From positions 1 to 62,011 of the forward strand of contig JANWZA010000048.1 in assembly GCA_025054775.1 (NCBI GenBank): a DNA stretch of 62,011 nucleotides, read 5' to 3'. The stretch is from Microscillaceae bacterium. GTDB taxonomy: Bacteria; Bacteroidota; Bacteroidia; Cytophagales; Microscillaceae. A model generated the notes under the pieces. The model saw only the letters and a list, made by a program, of their open reading frames with translations, was not told the DNA's origin and made no database searches. A program made the position numbers and the translations under genes. Every line of letters starts with the position of its first letter. The first letter of the stretch is position 1. This document shows, one piece after another, positions 16,708 to 25,767 of the stretch.

Positions 16708-19700
16708 CTATATCTCTAGATGGTCTATGCCATAAAGCTGGTTTATGGTGGCATCTAGGGTTTGTTTTGCTCGGGCATACTCCGTAGTAGATTGTAACCT
16801 TTTGCCTGCTAAAAGATGTAGCTTTTCTACGCATTGCACCACTTGGGCATACAGCTCAGGAGGAACATTTTCTATTTTAGGTAAAGGAATATTCAGCATA
16901 TATTGTTTGGAATACTGCAACGTGTTCTTACCCAAAGGGCGCAACTCACTCTCCAAAAACCACTCCATAAGGCTTGAACTCAACACACCCGTAAGAAAAG
17001 CCAAATGTTCACCTGTAAGCATAAAGCACGTTTTGTCAATATACATTCCACTACGGTCTAAATAAAATTCCGAACGACGTACAGTCGTTTCGGGATAAAT
17101 TATTTTTTCGCCTTCAAATAAATGGTAATAAGTGCAAGCCCGCAAGTTCCACCAATTTTCGCCTTGGTCTTGGCGTGATTTTACTTTTTCGGCAAAACTT
17201 TCTAAGTGTGCTAAAATGGCAGGATAACGGCTTATATCAATGCCGTTTTTTGTAACTATCATATACAAATTTTGCCACTCGGCATAGTATTGGTGTACGT
17301 CTCTACCGCGAAGTACAGGTTTGAGCAACTCCTCACTCTTTTTATCTTGGGCAATTAAGCGGTTTTTAGTTGCCTCATCAATAATAAAAGCCTCATTTAA
17401 GCCTGTAATGATACCTCTAAAAATTTCTACCTTCCATTCTTTAAGTGTAGTTCCTGCATTGCGTATTTTTTCTTTTTGTTTTAGGTATTGGTTATTAGCA
17501 ATAATCCATCTATCGGTATGTAAATTATTGAGCAGGATAATATTTTTTTGCACAAAATTAGGTAGATTTTCTTTGCCTAGCTGAAAGGAATTAGGCAAGA
17601 CACAGGCTTGGAGTTGGTGCAAACAAGGGGCTTTTTGCAATACGAGAATAGAGGAGTCAACGGTAGCATCTTTGAACACCCGCAAGCCTGCAAAATCTAC
17701 TAGAAGCAGTGGGTTGGTATGTTGCACAAAATACTGGCGAAGGGTTTTGCCATAGTTCGTACTTAACCATTGCCGCGAGGTGATAAATCCGAGCAATCCT
17801 TTGGGTTTGAGCAGTTGAATAGATTTTTCAAAAAATAAGGCATAAATATCCGTTGTTTTTTCAAAAACTTGATAGTTTTTTTGATATTCTTGCAAAATAT
17901 TTTCGCTCAAAGTACTTAAAGGGAAATAAGGGGGATTACCCACGATGATGTCAAATTGTTGGGTAATAGCATCTTTGAGTAAAGAATTACCCTGCTGGAT
18001 GTTATTTTTGAGGTTTGCTAATTTCACGCCGTATCGATTTGCCATTTTGAGCCAAAGCGAAAGTTTAGTAATTTCTGTACTTTCGTGGTTTAGATCCATA
18101 CCAAACAAGTTTTCTGTAATGATATTACGTGCCACGAGGCTCAGCTTCTTCCGAAATTCGTGCTGTTTGATTTCCTTTTCTGCGAACATATTACGGAGAG
18201 CCTTTTGAGTTTTAGGCTTCTTTTCAGCAACAGGCTTTGCCAAAAAATTTTCATAAACCTTTTGCTCAAATTTCTCTTCTTCTTTCAATATTAGCTCATG
18301 TTCTTTAAGCAAATAATCGAACACACGCGTCAGGAAGGCTCCTGAGCCGCAAGCTGGGTCTAGTACTTTGATATTTTGCAGAATTTGCTTGTATTGGGCA
18401 TAAAATTCGGCATATAGTTCTAAGGCTTGTTGGCGTTGTAGCATAGGGTTTTGGAGTTGCCAACGTGCATAGTCCAGTTCAAATTCACTTACAAAATCAA
18501 TTTCTAAATGGTTGTAAATCAGATGTTTTTGCTCTTGCAAATACCGCATGAGCGTTTCTTGGATAATGAAATCAGTAATATATTCGGGAGTATAAAAAAT
18601 ACCGTCTTGCCTTCGGAGATTGATAGCGGGGTTTTGTGCTTCGGTAAGCGAATTTTCGAAGATATGTCCTAGAATATCTACTTTGAGTTCATTTTTGAAG
18701 TCATAGCTTAACAAGAATTGTAGAATTTCAATAATCAAATCGTTGTGGATAATAATTTGTTCCAGCACGGGCAAGGGCTTAAACAACTCTCCATTGAAGG
18801 GGGGAATATCGTTTTTGTAGCCTTCGTCAAAAGAGGTGAATAGGCCTAGGGTGCCGCTCCATGCCACGGGTCGGTCGCTGGGAAAGTCATAAAAAGTTCG
18901 CAAAAAGTTATCTAAGATGGCAGGTTTGGTAATCCCCACTTCTTGGGCAAATCGCATGAAAATTAACCTATCGAAAATTTTATGGGCTAAGGCAAGGGCT
19001 TCGTGTTCAGGGAGTTGTAGGTGTGGGTTGTGTTGTTGTAGGTGCAGGAAAAGTTTTTTTCGGTATTTTTTGTAATCGTTGTAAAATTTGAGTGTAATGT
19101 CTTCTAGGCGTTGTACGCGATAAGTATAGTTTCGTTTAGTGGTGGGCATAGTTGCTATATCTTGGGCAGGCAAATTATTGAAAAGTTGCCCTTGGTGCAA
19201 TAGGTAGAAAAAGCGTTTTAGGAGTGGAAACCTATCGGCAAAGAGTTGGGAGGGAGTGGGCTGTTCTTCAAATAGTTCGGCAAACAGAAAGCTTTCGTAC
19301 CGCTTTGTGTCGGTATAGTGATATAATCGAATTTCATTAAAGTTAGACACGATAACCCATTCGCAAGTATCTTTGGCTTGCGAGGCATAGTAGAAGCCTT
19401 GTTCTACGGGGGTAAAGTTATCTTGTCGTTGGGCTTGGGGTCTATCCAAATTGACTTCCAAGCGCTTAATTTCAATAGCGACTTTAACGATAGGTGTGGT
19501 ATTTACCCCAAAAAAGCCTAGTACGCCGTCGGCAGTACTACGATTAGCAAAAGTATATTCTTTTTCTAGAAACCATTTCTGTTCGTTACCTTCGTAACCG
19601 AGAGCTTTACCAAAAATTTTATCCAAAAATTCACTTTTTTGTTGTTCTTCGGTACGTTGTTGTACTTTGCCACTTTGTAAATCTTTGTACCATTCCCACA

Positions 19701-19815
19701 AGATTTGGCATTTTTGTTCAGCATGAGGGAGGTTGTTGAAAAAAAAGTCTATTTCGGCTTTCTTTTCACGATAAAACTTTTCGGAAAAAATACTATCATA
19801 CAAAACAGACCGCAT
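16708..19815 (-). CDS. Type IIG restriction-modification enzyme (Eco57I-like, N6-adenine methyltransferase plus nuclease)
   Basis: One long protein (1035 residues from the ATG at 19815; an ATG at 19863 is also in frame) combines all functions. Residues about 60-190 have a PD-(D/E)xK-like nuclease region (ADGVLGFF..VAIEIKRLEV). The methyltransferase core follows with motif I VLDPACGSGAFL and motif IV NPPYF, marking N6-adenine methylation. The C-terminal part (PVLRGRDVHQYY..GEKIIYPET..YIDKTCFMLTG) resembles the TaqI-C/Eco57I target-recognition domain. No separate R, M or S gene is nearby, consistent with a self-contained type IIG enzyme. The recognition site cannot be read from sequence. Confidence 0.88.
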   Translation of the reverse strand: MRSVLYDSIFSEKFYREKKAEIDFFFNNLPHAEQKCQILWEWYKDLQSGKVQQRTEEQQKSEFLDKIFGKALGYEGNEQKWFLEKEYTFANRSTADGVLGFFGVNTTPIVKVAIEIKRLEVNLDRPQAQRQDNFTPVEQGFYYASQAKDTCEWVIVSNFNEIRLYHYTDTKRYESFLFAELFEEQPTPSQLFADRFPLLKRFFYLLHQGQLFNNLPAQDIATMPTTKRNYTYRVQRLEDITLKFYNDYKKYRKKLFLHLQQHNPHLQLPEHEALALAHKIFDRLIFMRFAQEVGITKPAILDNFLRTFYDFPSDRPVAWSGTLGLFTSFDEGYKNDIPPFNGELFKPLPVLEQIIIHNDLIIEILQFLLSYDFKNELKVDILGHIFENSLTEAQNPAINLRRQDGIFYTPEYITDFIIQETLMRYLQEQKHLIYNHLEIDFVSEFELDYARWQLQNPMLQRQQALELYAEFYAQYKQILQNIKVLDPACGSGAFLTRVFDYLLKEHELILKEEEKFEQKVYENFLAKPVAEKKPKTQKALRNMFAEKEIKQHEFRKKLSLVARNIITENLFGMDLNHESTEITKLSLWLKMANRYGVKLANLKNNIQQGNSLLKDAITQQFDIIVGNPPYFPLSTLSENILQEYQKNYQVFEKTTDIYALFFEKSIQLLKPKGLLGFITSRQWLSTNYGKTLRQYFVQHTNPLLLVDFAGLRVFKDATVDSSILVLQKAPCLHQLQACVLPNSFQLGKENLPNFVQKNIILLNNLHTDRWIIANNQYLKQKEKIRNAGTTLKEWKVEIFRGIITGLNEAFIIDEATKNRLIAQDKKSEELLKPVLRGRDVHQYYAEWQNLYMIVTKNGIDISRYPAILAHLESFAEKVKSRQDQGENWWNLRACTYYHLFEGEKIIYPETTVRRSEFYLDRSGMYIDKTCFMLTGEHLAFLTGVLSSSLMEWFLESELRPLGKNTLQYSKQYMLNIPLPKIENVPPELYAQVVQCVEKLHLLAGKRLQSTTEYARAKQTLDATINQLYGIDHLEI

Positions 19816-19883
19816 ATCAATGCATTTCAAAAAAGGGTATATTTGTAATAGGGTAACAGACAAGTTGCGAGTGATAAATAAAT

Positions 19884-20333
19884 TTAATCTTTTACTTTGA
19901 AATACACTTGTGGCTCGGCTTTTTCCATAAAGTTTTTGAAGATTAGCGTATCGTGGTTAAGGTGACGGATGATATTGGTGTAAAGTAAAACAGCTTGATT
20001 ATCAAGCTGATACAAAAAAAGTGTATCGTTTCGTAACTTGTAAGTGAAGCGAAAAACTGTATCAATATGATTATCTATTATAAGGTCGGTATAATTAGCA
20101 AAGTGCAAAGTGTGGTATAGCTCATGGGTAGGAAGTTTCCACGTACCTAAAATTTGAGGTGTGTTGATTATTTTTTCTCTTTTCTTACTCATGTTTGCTG
20201 TAAGTATTGGCTTACGATTTTCTTGCATTTCTCTATCGCTTAGATCTTCCGTATCGATATCCCAAAAAAGGGCTAAAATCAGCCAAAAGAGAAAAAAAAT
20301 AATAGGAAAAGGTTGCCAAGATTTAGGTATCAT
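19884..20333 (-). CDS. Membrane-anchored protein of unknown function, lipocalin-like
   Basis: The 149-residue protein begins with a hydrophobic segment (residues 8-25) that is either an anchor or an uncleaved signal. A linker follows, then a beta-rich part starting LGTWKLPTHELYHTLHF and continuing through TVFRFTYKLRNDTLFLYQ. The GTW start and alternating strands recall lipocalin-like domains of Bacteroidota envelope proteins, but I cannot name a family. It lies just upstream of the restriction enzyme on the same strand (68 bp) and is divergent from the lipoprotein gene at 20473. Confidence 0.65.
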   Translation of the reverse strand: MIPKSWQPFPIIFFLFWLILALFWDIDTEDLSDREMQENRKPILTANMSKKREKIINTPQILGTWKLPTHELYHTLHFANYTDLIIDNHIDTVFRFTYKLRNDTLFLYQLDNQAVLLYTNIIRHLNHDTLIFKNFMEKAEPQVYFKVKD

Positions 20334-20472
20334 ATCAGCAAACTGCTATGTTGTAGGGATAATACACCCAAAAATAAAAAAAAGTGGGCAAAATAAAAAT
20401 AAATAGCCTAAATTTTTATATGTTTGCTACCTAAATAGTTTATTCTATAACTAACTTCAAAACCATAAGAAT

Positions 20473-21363
20473 ATGCATTCCTTCAAATTACGTGTACTTA
20501 TATTTTTAATGCACCTTATTGTTGTCTTAGGCTTGCAAGCCTGCGGCAGCGAGAAAAAAGCTAATACCGAAAAAGAAGATACCTCTGCAGTGAGCAGCGA
20601 AAAAAAAGAACTTCAAAAAGTACTTAATGAAATTCCTAAACCTACTGAAATGCCGTATTTGCTCAAAAATACGGGGGCAGAGTTCAATGCTAATTTTGTA
20701 AATCCCTATAAAAATGTAGAAAAATACATGGCAACCGATTTCAAGGCGGCAGTCAATTTGGGCATTTATGCCACTGATATTGGCTATGTATGTGTGTACG
20801 AAAAGGTGCAAAATGCCATAGATTATATTCGCTCTGCTAAGCAGCTAGGAGACAAGTTGGGCATATCTAATGCCTTTGAACCTTCGGTAGAAAAACGCTT
20901 TGAAAGTAACTTAAATAATATAGACTCACTGGCAAAAATTATTGATGAGGCTCTACTCAAATCGGATAAATACCTCAAAGATGCTAAACGTACCACTACC
21001 TCAGCATTGATTTTTACAGGTTCTTTCATAGAAGGCTTATTCATTGCCACCCAATTGATTGATAGCTACCCCAAAGACATACTTCCCACTGATGCACGTC
21101 ATCAAATCCTTGTACCTTTGGCACGAGTTATCGTAAAGCAGCGCCAGCCTCTTACTAACCTCATTAATGCTATGAAAGATACACAAAAAGACGAGGACTC
21201 CGAAAAACTTACCAAAAGTTTGGAAGAATTAGCCGCCGTATATGATAAATTAGACCTGGAAACCCAAATCAAAGAAAACAAAGGTAAACTCATTCTAACA
21301 GATAAAAACCTAGAAGCAATTACTAAAAAGGTGAAAGAAATTCGTACTATGATTGTAAACTAA
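20473..21363 (+). CDS. Lipoprotein of unknown function, mostly alpha-helical
   Basis: The 296-residue protein has a lipoprotein signal: a hydrophobic stretch ending GLQACGSEKK with the lipidation Cys at residue 24. The rest is predicted helical, with little aromatic content and an acidic linker after the Cys. I do not recognise a domain. FKAAVNLGIYATDIGYVCVYEKVQNAIDYI in the first third may be the most conserved part. It is followed by a clear terminator, so it appears to be a single-gene transcript. Confidence 0.8.
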   Translation: MHSFKLRVLIFLMHLIVVLGLQACGSEKKANTEKEDTSAVSSEKKELQKVLNEIPKPTEMPYLLKNTGAEFNANFVNPYKNVEKYMATDFKAAVNLGIYATDIGYVCVYEKVQNAIDYIRSAKQLGDKLGISNAFEPSVEKRFESNLNNIDSLAKIIDEALLKSDKYLKDAKRTTTSALIFTGSFIEGLFIATQLIDSYPKDILPTDARHQILVPLARVIVKQRQPLTNLINAMKDTQKDEDSEKLTKSLEELAAVYDKLDLETQIKENKGKLILTDKNLEAITKKVKEIRTMIVN

Positions 21364-21404
21364 TTTCCTACTCACTTCTCTTAATTTTCGTTGGATTTGT
21401 TCTT

Positions 21405-21442
21405 AAAGCCGTTCTACACTGCTCAAAAAACGGAACGGCTTT
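21405..21442 (+). terminator. Terminator after the helical lipoprotein gene
   Basis: AAAGCCGTTC (21405-21414) pairs exactly with GAACGGCTTT (21433-21442), a 10-bp stem with an 18-nt loop, 42 bp after the stop codon. The following T-run is short. Confidence 0.55.
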
Positions 21443-21474
21443 ATGCTATAACAGAAAATTTCGTGTAAAATCAC

Positions 21475-21482
21475 TATCTTTG
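21475..21482 (+). promoter_or_regulatory. Predicted -7 element for lepA
   Basis: TATCTTTG matches TAnnTTTG, 61 bp before the chosen lepA ATG at 21543. It also supports the later start over the longer frame from 21504, because only a short leader would precede the latter. Confidence 0.45.
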
Positions 21483-21542
21483 CAAAAACAATTTCGCTAA
21501 AAATTGTTTTTTGCTGTAAAATTTGTTTGTAACCCTAATAAA

Positions 21543-23339
21543 ATGATTAAAGACCACTTCCGCAATTTTTGTATTATAGCCCACATTGACCACGGTAAAA
21601 GCACCTTAGCAGACAGGTTGCTAGAGTTTACTAAAACCGTCCCTGAACGGCAAATGCAGGAACAGCTCCTCGATGATATGGATCTAGAGCGTGAACGTGG
21701 TATTACCATAAAGAGCCACGCTGTTCAAATGAATTACACTTACAAAGGTAAAAACTACGTACTCAACCTTATAGATACTCCCGGGCATGTAGATTTTAGC
21801 TATGAAGTTTCGCGCTCTATTGCTGCTTGCGAAGGGGCATTATTGGTAGTGGATGCCTCCCAAGGTATTGAGGCTCAGACCATTTCTAATTTGTACCTCG
21901 CCCTTGGGCATAATCTTACTATTATTCCCGTCCTTAACAAGATAGACCTGCCCCACGCCATGCCCGAAGAGGTGAAAGACCAAATAGTAGATTTGTTAGG
22001 TTGTAAAAGAGAGGAGATTATAGCGGCAAGTGGTAAAGCAGGCATCGGTATTGAAATGATTTTAGAGGCAATCATAGAGCGAATTCCACCACCCAAAGGT
22101 AGCACTCAAGAGCCACTACAAGCCTTGATTTTTGACTCAGTATTCAACTCTTTTCGTGGTATTGAAGTGATTTTTAGAGTGTACAATGGTGTAATTCGTA
22201 AAGGTGACAAAGTAAAATTCGTCGCCACAGGTAAAGAATACTTAGCCGAAGAGGTAGGAATTTTGCGATTAGAGAAGGAACCGCGCCCTGAAATTGAAGC
22301 AGGAGACGTGGGTTATTTGATTTCAGGCATTAAGCAAGCCAAAGAAGTGAAAGTAGGAGATACCATTACTCATGTAGACAGGCCCTGCCAAGAGGCTATT
22401 AAAGGCTTCGAGGATGTAAAGCCGATGGTATTTGCAGGCATTTATCCCGTAGAAACCTCTGAATTTGAAGACCTACGCGAAGCCATGGAAAAGCTACAAC
22501 TAAACGATGCTTCTTTGGTATGGGAACCTGAAACCTCTGCCGCTTTGGGCTTTGGCTTTCGATGCGGCTTCTTAGGCATGCTCCACATGGAAATCGTACA
22601 GGAGCGATTAGAACGCGAATTCAATATGACCGTTATCACCACCGTCCCTTCTGTACAATTTCGCGTTATCACTACCAAAAAAGAAGTTATTTGGGTGCAA
22701 GCTCCTTCTGATATGCCTGACCCAAGTGCTATCGATCATATTGAAGAGCCTTACGTAAAGGCTCAAATCATTACCAAAGCTGAATACATCGGAGCACTGA
22801 TAAAACTTTGCATGGACAAACGAGGTATCCTTAAAAATCAGCACTACCTCACTACCGATCGTGTAGAGTTGATTTTTGAACTGCCTCTAGCTGAAATTGT
22901 ATTTGATTTCTTCGACAAACTAAAAACCATTTCCCGAGGATATGCTTCTTTAGACTACGAATTGATTGGCTTTAGAGAATCAAATATGGTAAAATTAGAT
23001 ATTTTGCTCAATGGGGACAGAGTAGATGCTCTCTCAGCTATTGTACACCGCGATAAAGCCTACGAATGGGGAAAACGCCTGTGCGAAAAATTGCGCGAAC
23101 TATTGCCTCGCCAACTCTTTGAAATTGCTATCCAAGCCGCTATTGGACAAAAAGTAATTGCCCGTGAGACCATTAAAGCCCTCAGAAAGAACGTACTAGC
23201 AAAGTGCTACGGAGGTGATATTACACGTAAACGCAAACTTTTAGAAAAGCAAAAAAAAGGAAAAAAACGTATGCGGCAAGTTGGCAACGTAGAAATTCCA
23301 CAAGAAGCCTTTATGGCTGTTCTCAAATTAGATAATTGA
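21543..23339 (+). CDS. lepA: Elongation factor 4 (ribosome back-translocase)
   Basis: LepA is a ribosome-bound GTPase acting on stalled or mistranslocated ribosomes. The start at 21543 gives [21 protein letters not shown], the normal LepA N-terminus; the frame is open 13 codons earlier but that extension is not conserved. The protein is 598 residues, standard length. GTPase motifs [17 protein letters not shown] and NKIDLP are all present. LepA-specific regions include the [23 protein letters not shown] segment and the C-terminal [25 protein letters not shown]. It is followed by rseP after 74 bp. Confidence 0.97.
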   Translation: MIKDHFRNFCIIAHIDHGKSTLADRLLEFTKTVPERQMQEQLLDDMDLERERGITIKSHAVQMNYTYKGKNYVLNLIDTPGHVDFSYEVSRSIAACEGALLVVDASQGIEAQTISNLYLALGHNLTIIPVLNKIDLPHAMPEEVKDQIVDLLGCKREEIIAASGKAGIGIEMILEAIIERIPPPKGSTQEPLQALIFDSVFNSFRGIEVIFRVYNGVIRKGDKVKFVATGKEYLAEEVGILRLEKEPRPEIEAGDVGYLISGIKQAKEVKVGDTITHVDRPCQEAIKGFEDVKPMVFAGIYPVETSEFEDLREAMEKLQLNDASLVWEPETSAALGFGFRCGFLGMLHMEIVQERLEREFNMTVITTVPSVQFRVITTKKEVIWVQAPSDMPDPSAIDHIEEPYVKAQIITKAEYIGALIKLCMDKRGILKNQHYLTTDRVELIFELPLAEIVFDFFDKLKTISRGYASLDYELIGFRESNMVKLDILLNGDRVDALSAIVHRDKAYEWGKRLCEKLRELLPRQLFEIAIQAAIGQKVIARETIKALRKNVLAKCYGGDITRKRKLLEKQKKGKKRMRQVGNVEIPQEAFMAVLKLDN

Positions 23340-23413
23340 AAAACATTTGTTCACAACCTAAATAATGCATGGCTTATTTCGTAATTCAGTAACTCAATAA
23401 TTCAATTATTTTC

Positions 23414-24721
23414 ATGGATATTCTGATAATGGCAGGACAACTCATCTTGAGTTTGTCTATCTTGGTAGGATTACACGAATTAGGGCATCTCCTTACTGCT
23501 AAAATGTTCGGCATGCGAGTAGAGAAATATTATATTGGCTTTCCCCCAAAAATTATAGGTAGAAAATGGGGAGAAACCGAGTATGCCTTGGGAGCAATCC
23601 CTTTGGGAGGCTTTGTAAAAATTACAGGCATGGTAGATGAGTCGCTAGATACGGCAATGCTTAAAAATAAACCTGAGCCATATGAATTTAGAGCCAAACC
23701 AGCTTGGCAACGCCTCATTGTAATGATGGGAGGCATTGTTGTGAACATCATTACAGGAATCTTCATTTTTATTCTCTTGTTCTATCTTTACGGCGAGACC
23801 TACATTCCTGCAGGGCATAGAATTGTAGCAGGCAAATATGCTCAAGAAATTGGCCTGCAAACTGGTGATAAAATTCTCAAAATCAATGGTGAGAGCTACA
23901 CACGATTCAATGAATTAGTTGGCTCAGCCGTATTTTTAAGCTCTAATGCTTATTACACAGTAGAGCGAAACGGTAAAATATTTGACGTGAAAATCCCTGC
24001 TAATTTGATTGAAAAATTATCAGACCGTAAAAATCGAGCCACTTTTATTGAACCTGCTCTGCCTTTCAAAATAGGAAAAGTCATACCTAAACAACCTGCT
24101 GCCATTGCAGGCATAAAAAAAGGAGATAGAATTTTAGCTATTGATAATAATACTATTACTTACTTTTACGAACTAGAGAAAGTATTAGAAAATAATAAAG
24201 AAAAATTAGTTAAAATAAAAATACAAAGGGGGAATAAAGAGCTCTTGAAAGAGGCAGTAATTTCCAAAGAAGGTAAGTTAGGATTTTATCCTGACTTTTC
24301 AGAGAACTATCAACGGCAAGATTTTTCTTTGCTTACCTCTATTAGCAAAGGCTCTGTAGAAGCATTTAATGTATTGTATGACAACATTCGAGGCTTCGGT
24401 AAGATTTTTAGAGGTGAGTTGTCAGCAGACAAGGCTCTAAGCGGACCAATTGATATTGCAGCGCGCGTTTTTGGAGCAGAATGGGACTGGTTCCGATTTT
24501 GGCGAATTACTGCTGTACTTTCTATTATACTAGCCTTTATGAATTTTCTTCCTATTCCTGCTCTCGACGGCGGACACGTCATGTTTCTAACCTATGAGAT
24601 AATATCAGGGCGAAAACCATCAGACAAATTTTTGGAGCGCGCTCAAATGGTAGGTATGGTGCTTTTGCTTAGCCTCATGGTGTTCGTAATTGTAAACGAT
24701 ATTCTAAAAAATATCTTCTAA
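23414..24721 (+). CDS. rseP: RIP site-2 metalloprotease RseP
   Basis: This membrane-embedded zinc protease cleaves transmembrane anti-sigma factors and signal-peptide remnants. The 435-residue protein has HELGH at residues 21-25 in the first helix and the third zinc ligand in NFLPIPALDGGH near the C-terminus. Between them are PDZ-like domains (VIPKQPAAIAGIKKGDRILAID). A typical G-F-V-K-I-T-G segment follows the first helix. It lies between lepA and a VWA gene, spaced 74 and 15 bp, so the three may be co-transcribed. Confidence 0.95.
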   Translation: MDILIMAGQLILSLSILVGLHELGHLLTAKMFGMRVEKYYIGFPPKIIGRKWGETEYALGAIPLGGFVKITGMVDESLDTAMLKNKPEPYEFRAKPAWQRLIVMMGGIVVNIITGIFIFILLFYLYGETYIPAGHRIVAGKYAQEIGLQTGDKILKINGESYTRFNELVGSAVFLSSNAYYTVERNGKIFDVKIPANLIEKLSDRKNRATFIEPALPFKIGKVIPKQPAAIAGIKKGDRILAIDNNTITYFYELEKVLENNKEKLVKIKIQRGNKELLKEAVISKEGKLGFYPDFSENYQRQDFSLLTSISKGSVEAFNVLYDNIRGFGKIFRGELSADKALSGPIDIAARVFGAEWDWFRFWRITAVLSIILAFMNFLPIPALDGGHVMFLTYEIISGRKPSDKFLERAQMVGMVLLLSLMVFVIVNDILKNIF

Positions 24722-24736
24722 CCTCTATCAAGGATT

Positions 24737-25729
24737 ATGCTACAATGGGCAAATCCGTTTACTTGGAAGGAATACGTATGGATAGCCATCTTTATAGTAG
24801 CTACTCTGCTCCACATAGGACGATACTTCCGCGTAGTACGTGCCTTTCCTAACCAAGATAAACGCCTAATTTTCATTAAGCTAGCCCTACGAGCATTCTA
24901 CTTTAGCTTGTTTATAATCGCTCTCTTAGGTCCTTCTTTAGGGGTTGGTAAAAAGAACATCAAAATTGTAGGCAAAGATATTTATATTGCCGTTGATCTT
25001 TCGCAATCCATGAATGTAGAAGATGTACCACCCTCGCGCTTACTCAAAGCCAAGCACGAATTGTGTAAGCTAATTCAACAATTGCCCACAGATAAAATTG
25101 GACTAATTATTTTCTCTACACAAGCCTTTTTACAATGCCCTCTTACGTTAGACAAAGCAGTGATTAAGCTTTTTCTTGAAAATCTAAAAACCGACCTTCT
25201 GCCCGAAGGTACTACTAATTTTGTAGCCCCGCTTCAATTGGCATATCAAAAAATTAGACACACCCACGAAAATCTGACTAATCACAACTCGAAATCTAAA
25301 ATAGTTATATTAGTCAGTGATGGGGAAGATTTTAGTGATAACCTTGGCGATATTTTAGAACAATATCAAAGGGCAGGAATCAGAATTTTTTGTTTGGGAG
25401 TAGGTACAAGCAAAGGAGGAAAAATCCCTACTGCTCACGGGTTTGCCAAAGATAAGTACGGACGCGAAGCTATTAGCCAATTAAACACAAGAATACTTAA
25501 TGAGTTAGCTCAAAAAACAGGAGGAAATTTTTTTGAAATCTCTTCTGAAAAAAATGAACTGCCTCTACTGTTACAAGCTATTCAACAGATTGCAGGTGAA
25601 CAATTTGACAATAAAACGGTAGATGTTTCTTACAACAAATACATTTATGTTTTGTGGATGGCTTTTCTATTGATTTGTATAGATATTTTAGTAAATATCA
25701 ATGTAATTAACTTTTCACCTCAAAGCTGA
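24737..25729 (+). CDS. VWA-domain membrane protein (BatA/BatB-like)
   Basis: The 330-residue protein has two N-terminal membrane helices (about 12-30 and 45-68), a von Willebrand A domain and a C-terminal helix (about 305-325). The MIDAS metal site begins DLSQSMN (D87, S89, S91), with a later TTNF and SDGEDF supplying the remaining ligands. This is the layout of Bat proteins, which in other Bacteroidota stand with MoxR and DUF58 genes. Those partners are absent here; it follows rseP by 15 bp. The function is not settled; a role in envelope stress or complex assembly is inferred. Confidence 0.88.
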   Translation: MLQWANPFTWKEYVWIAIFIVATLLHIGRYFRVVRAFPNQDKRLIFIKLALRAFYFSLFIIALLGPSLGVGKKNIKIVGKDIYIAVDLSQSMNVEDVPPSRLLKAKHELCKLIQQLPTDKIGLIIFSTQAFLQCPLTLDKAVIKLFLENLKTDLLPEGTTNFVAPLQLAYQKIRHTHENLTNHNSKSKIVILVSDGEDFSDNLGDILEQYQRAGIRIFCLGVGTSKGGKIPTAHGFAKDKYGREAISQLNTRILNELAQKTGGNFFEISSEKNELPLLLQAIQQIAGEQFDNKTVDVSYNKYIYVLWMAFLLICIDILVNINVINFSPQS

Positions 25730-25767
25730 TTTTAGCAAAAAATATTACTAAAAATTAACTCAAATTA

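Noticed and set aside
25730-25753. TTTTAG/CTAAAA inverted repeat between the VWA gene and mntH
   Set aside because: Only 6 bp and AT-rich; resembles the mntH operator half-sites but lies downstream of that gene, so likely chance.
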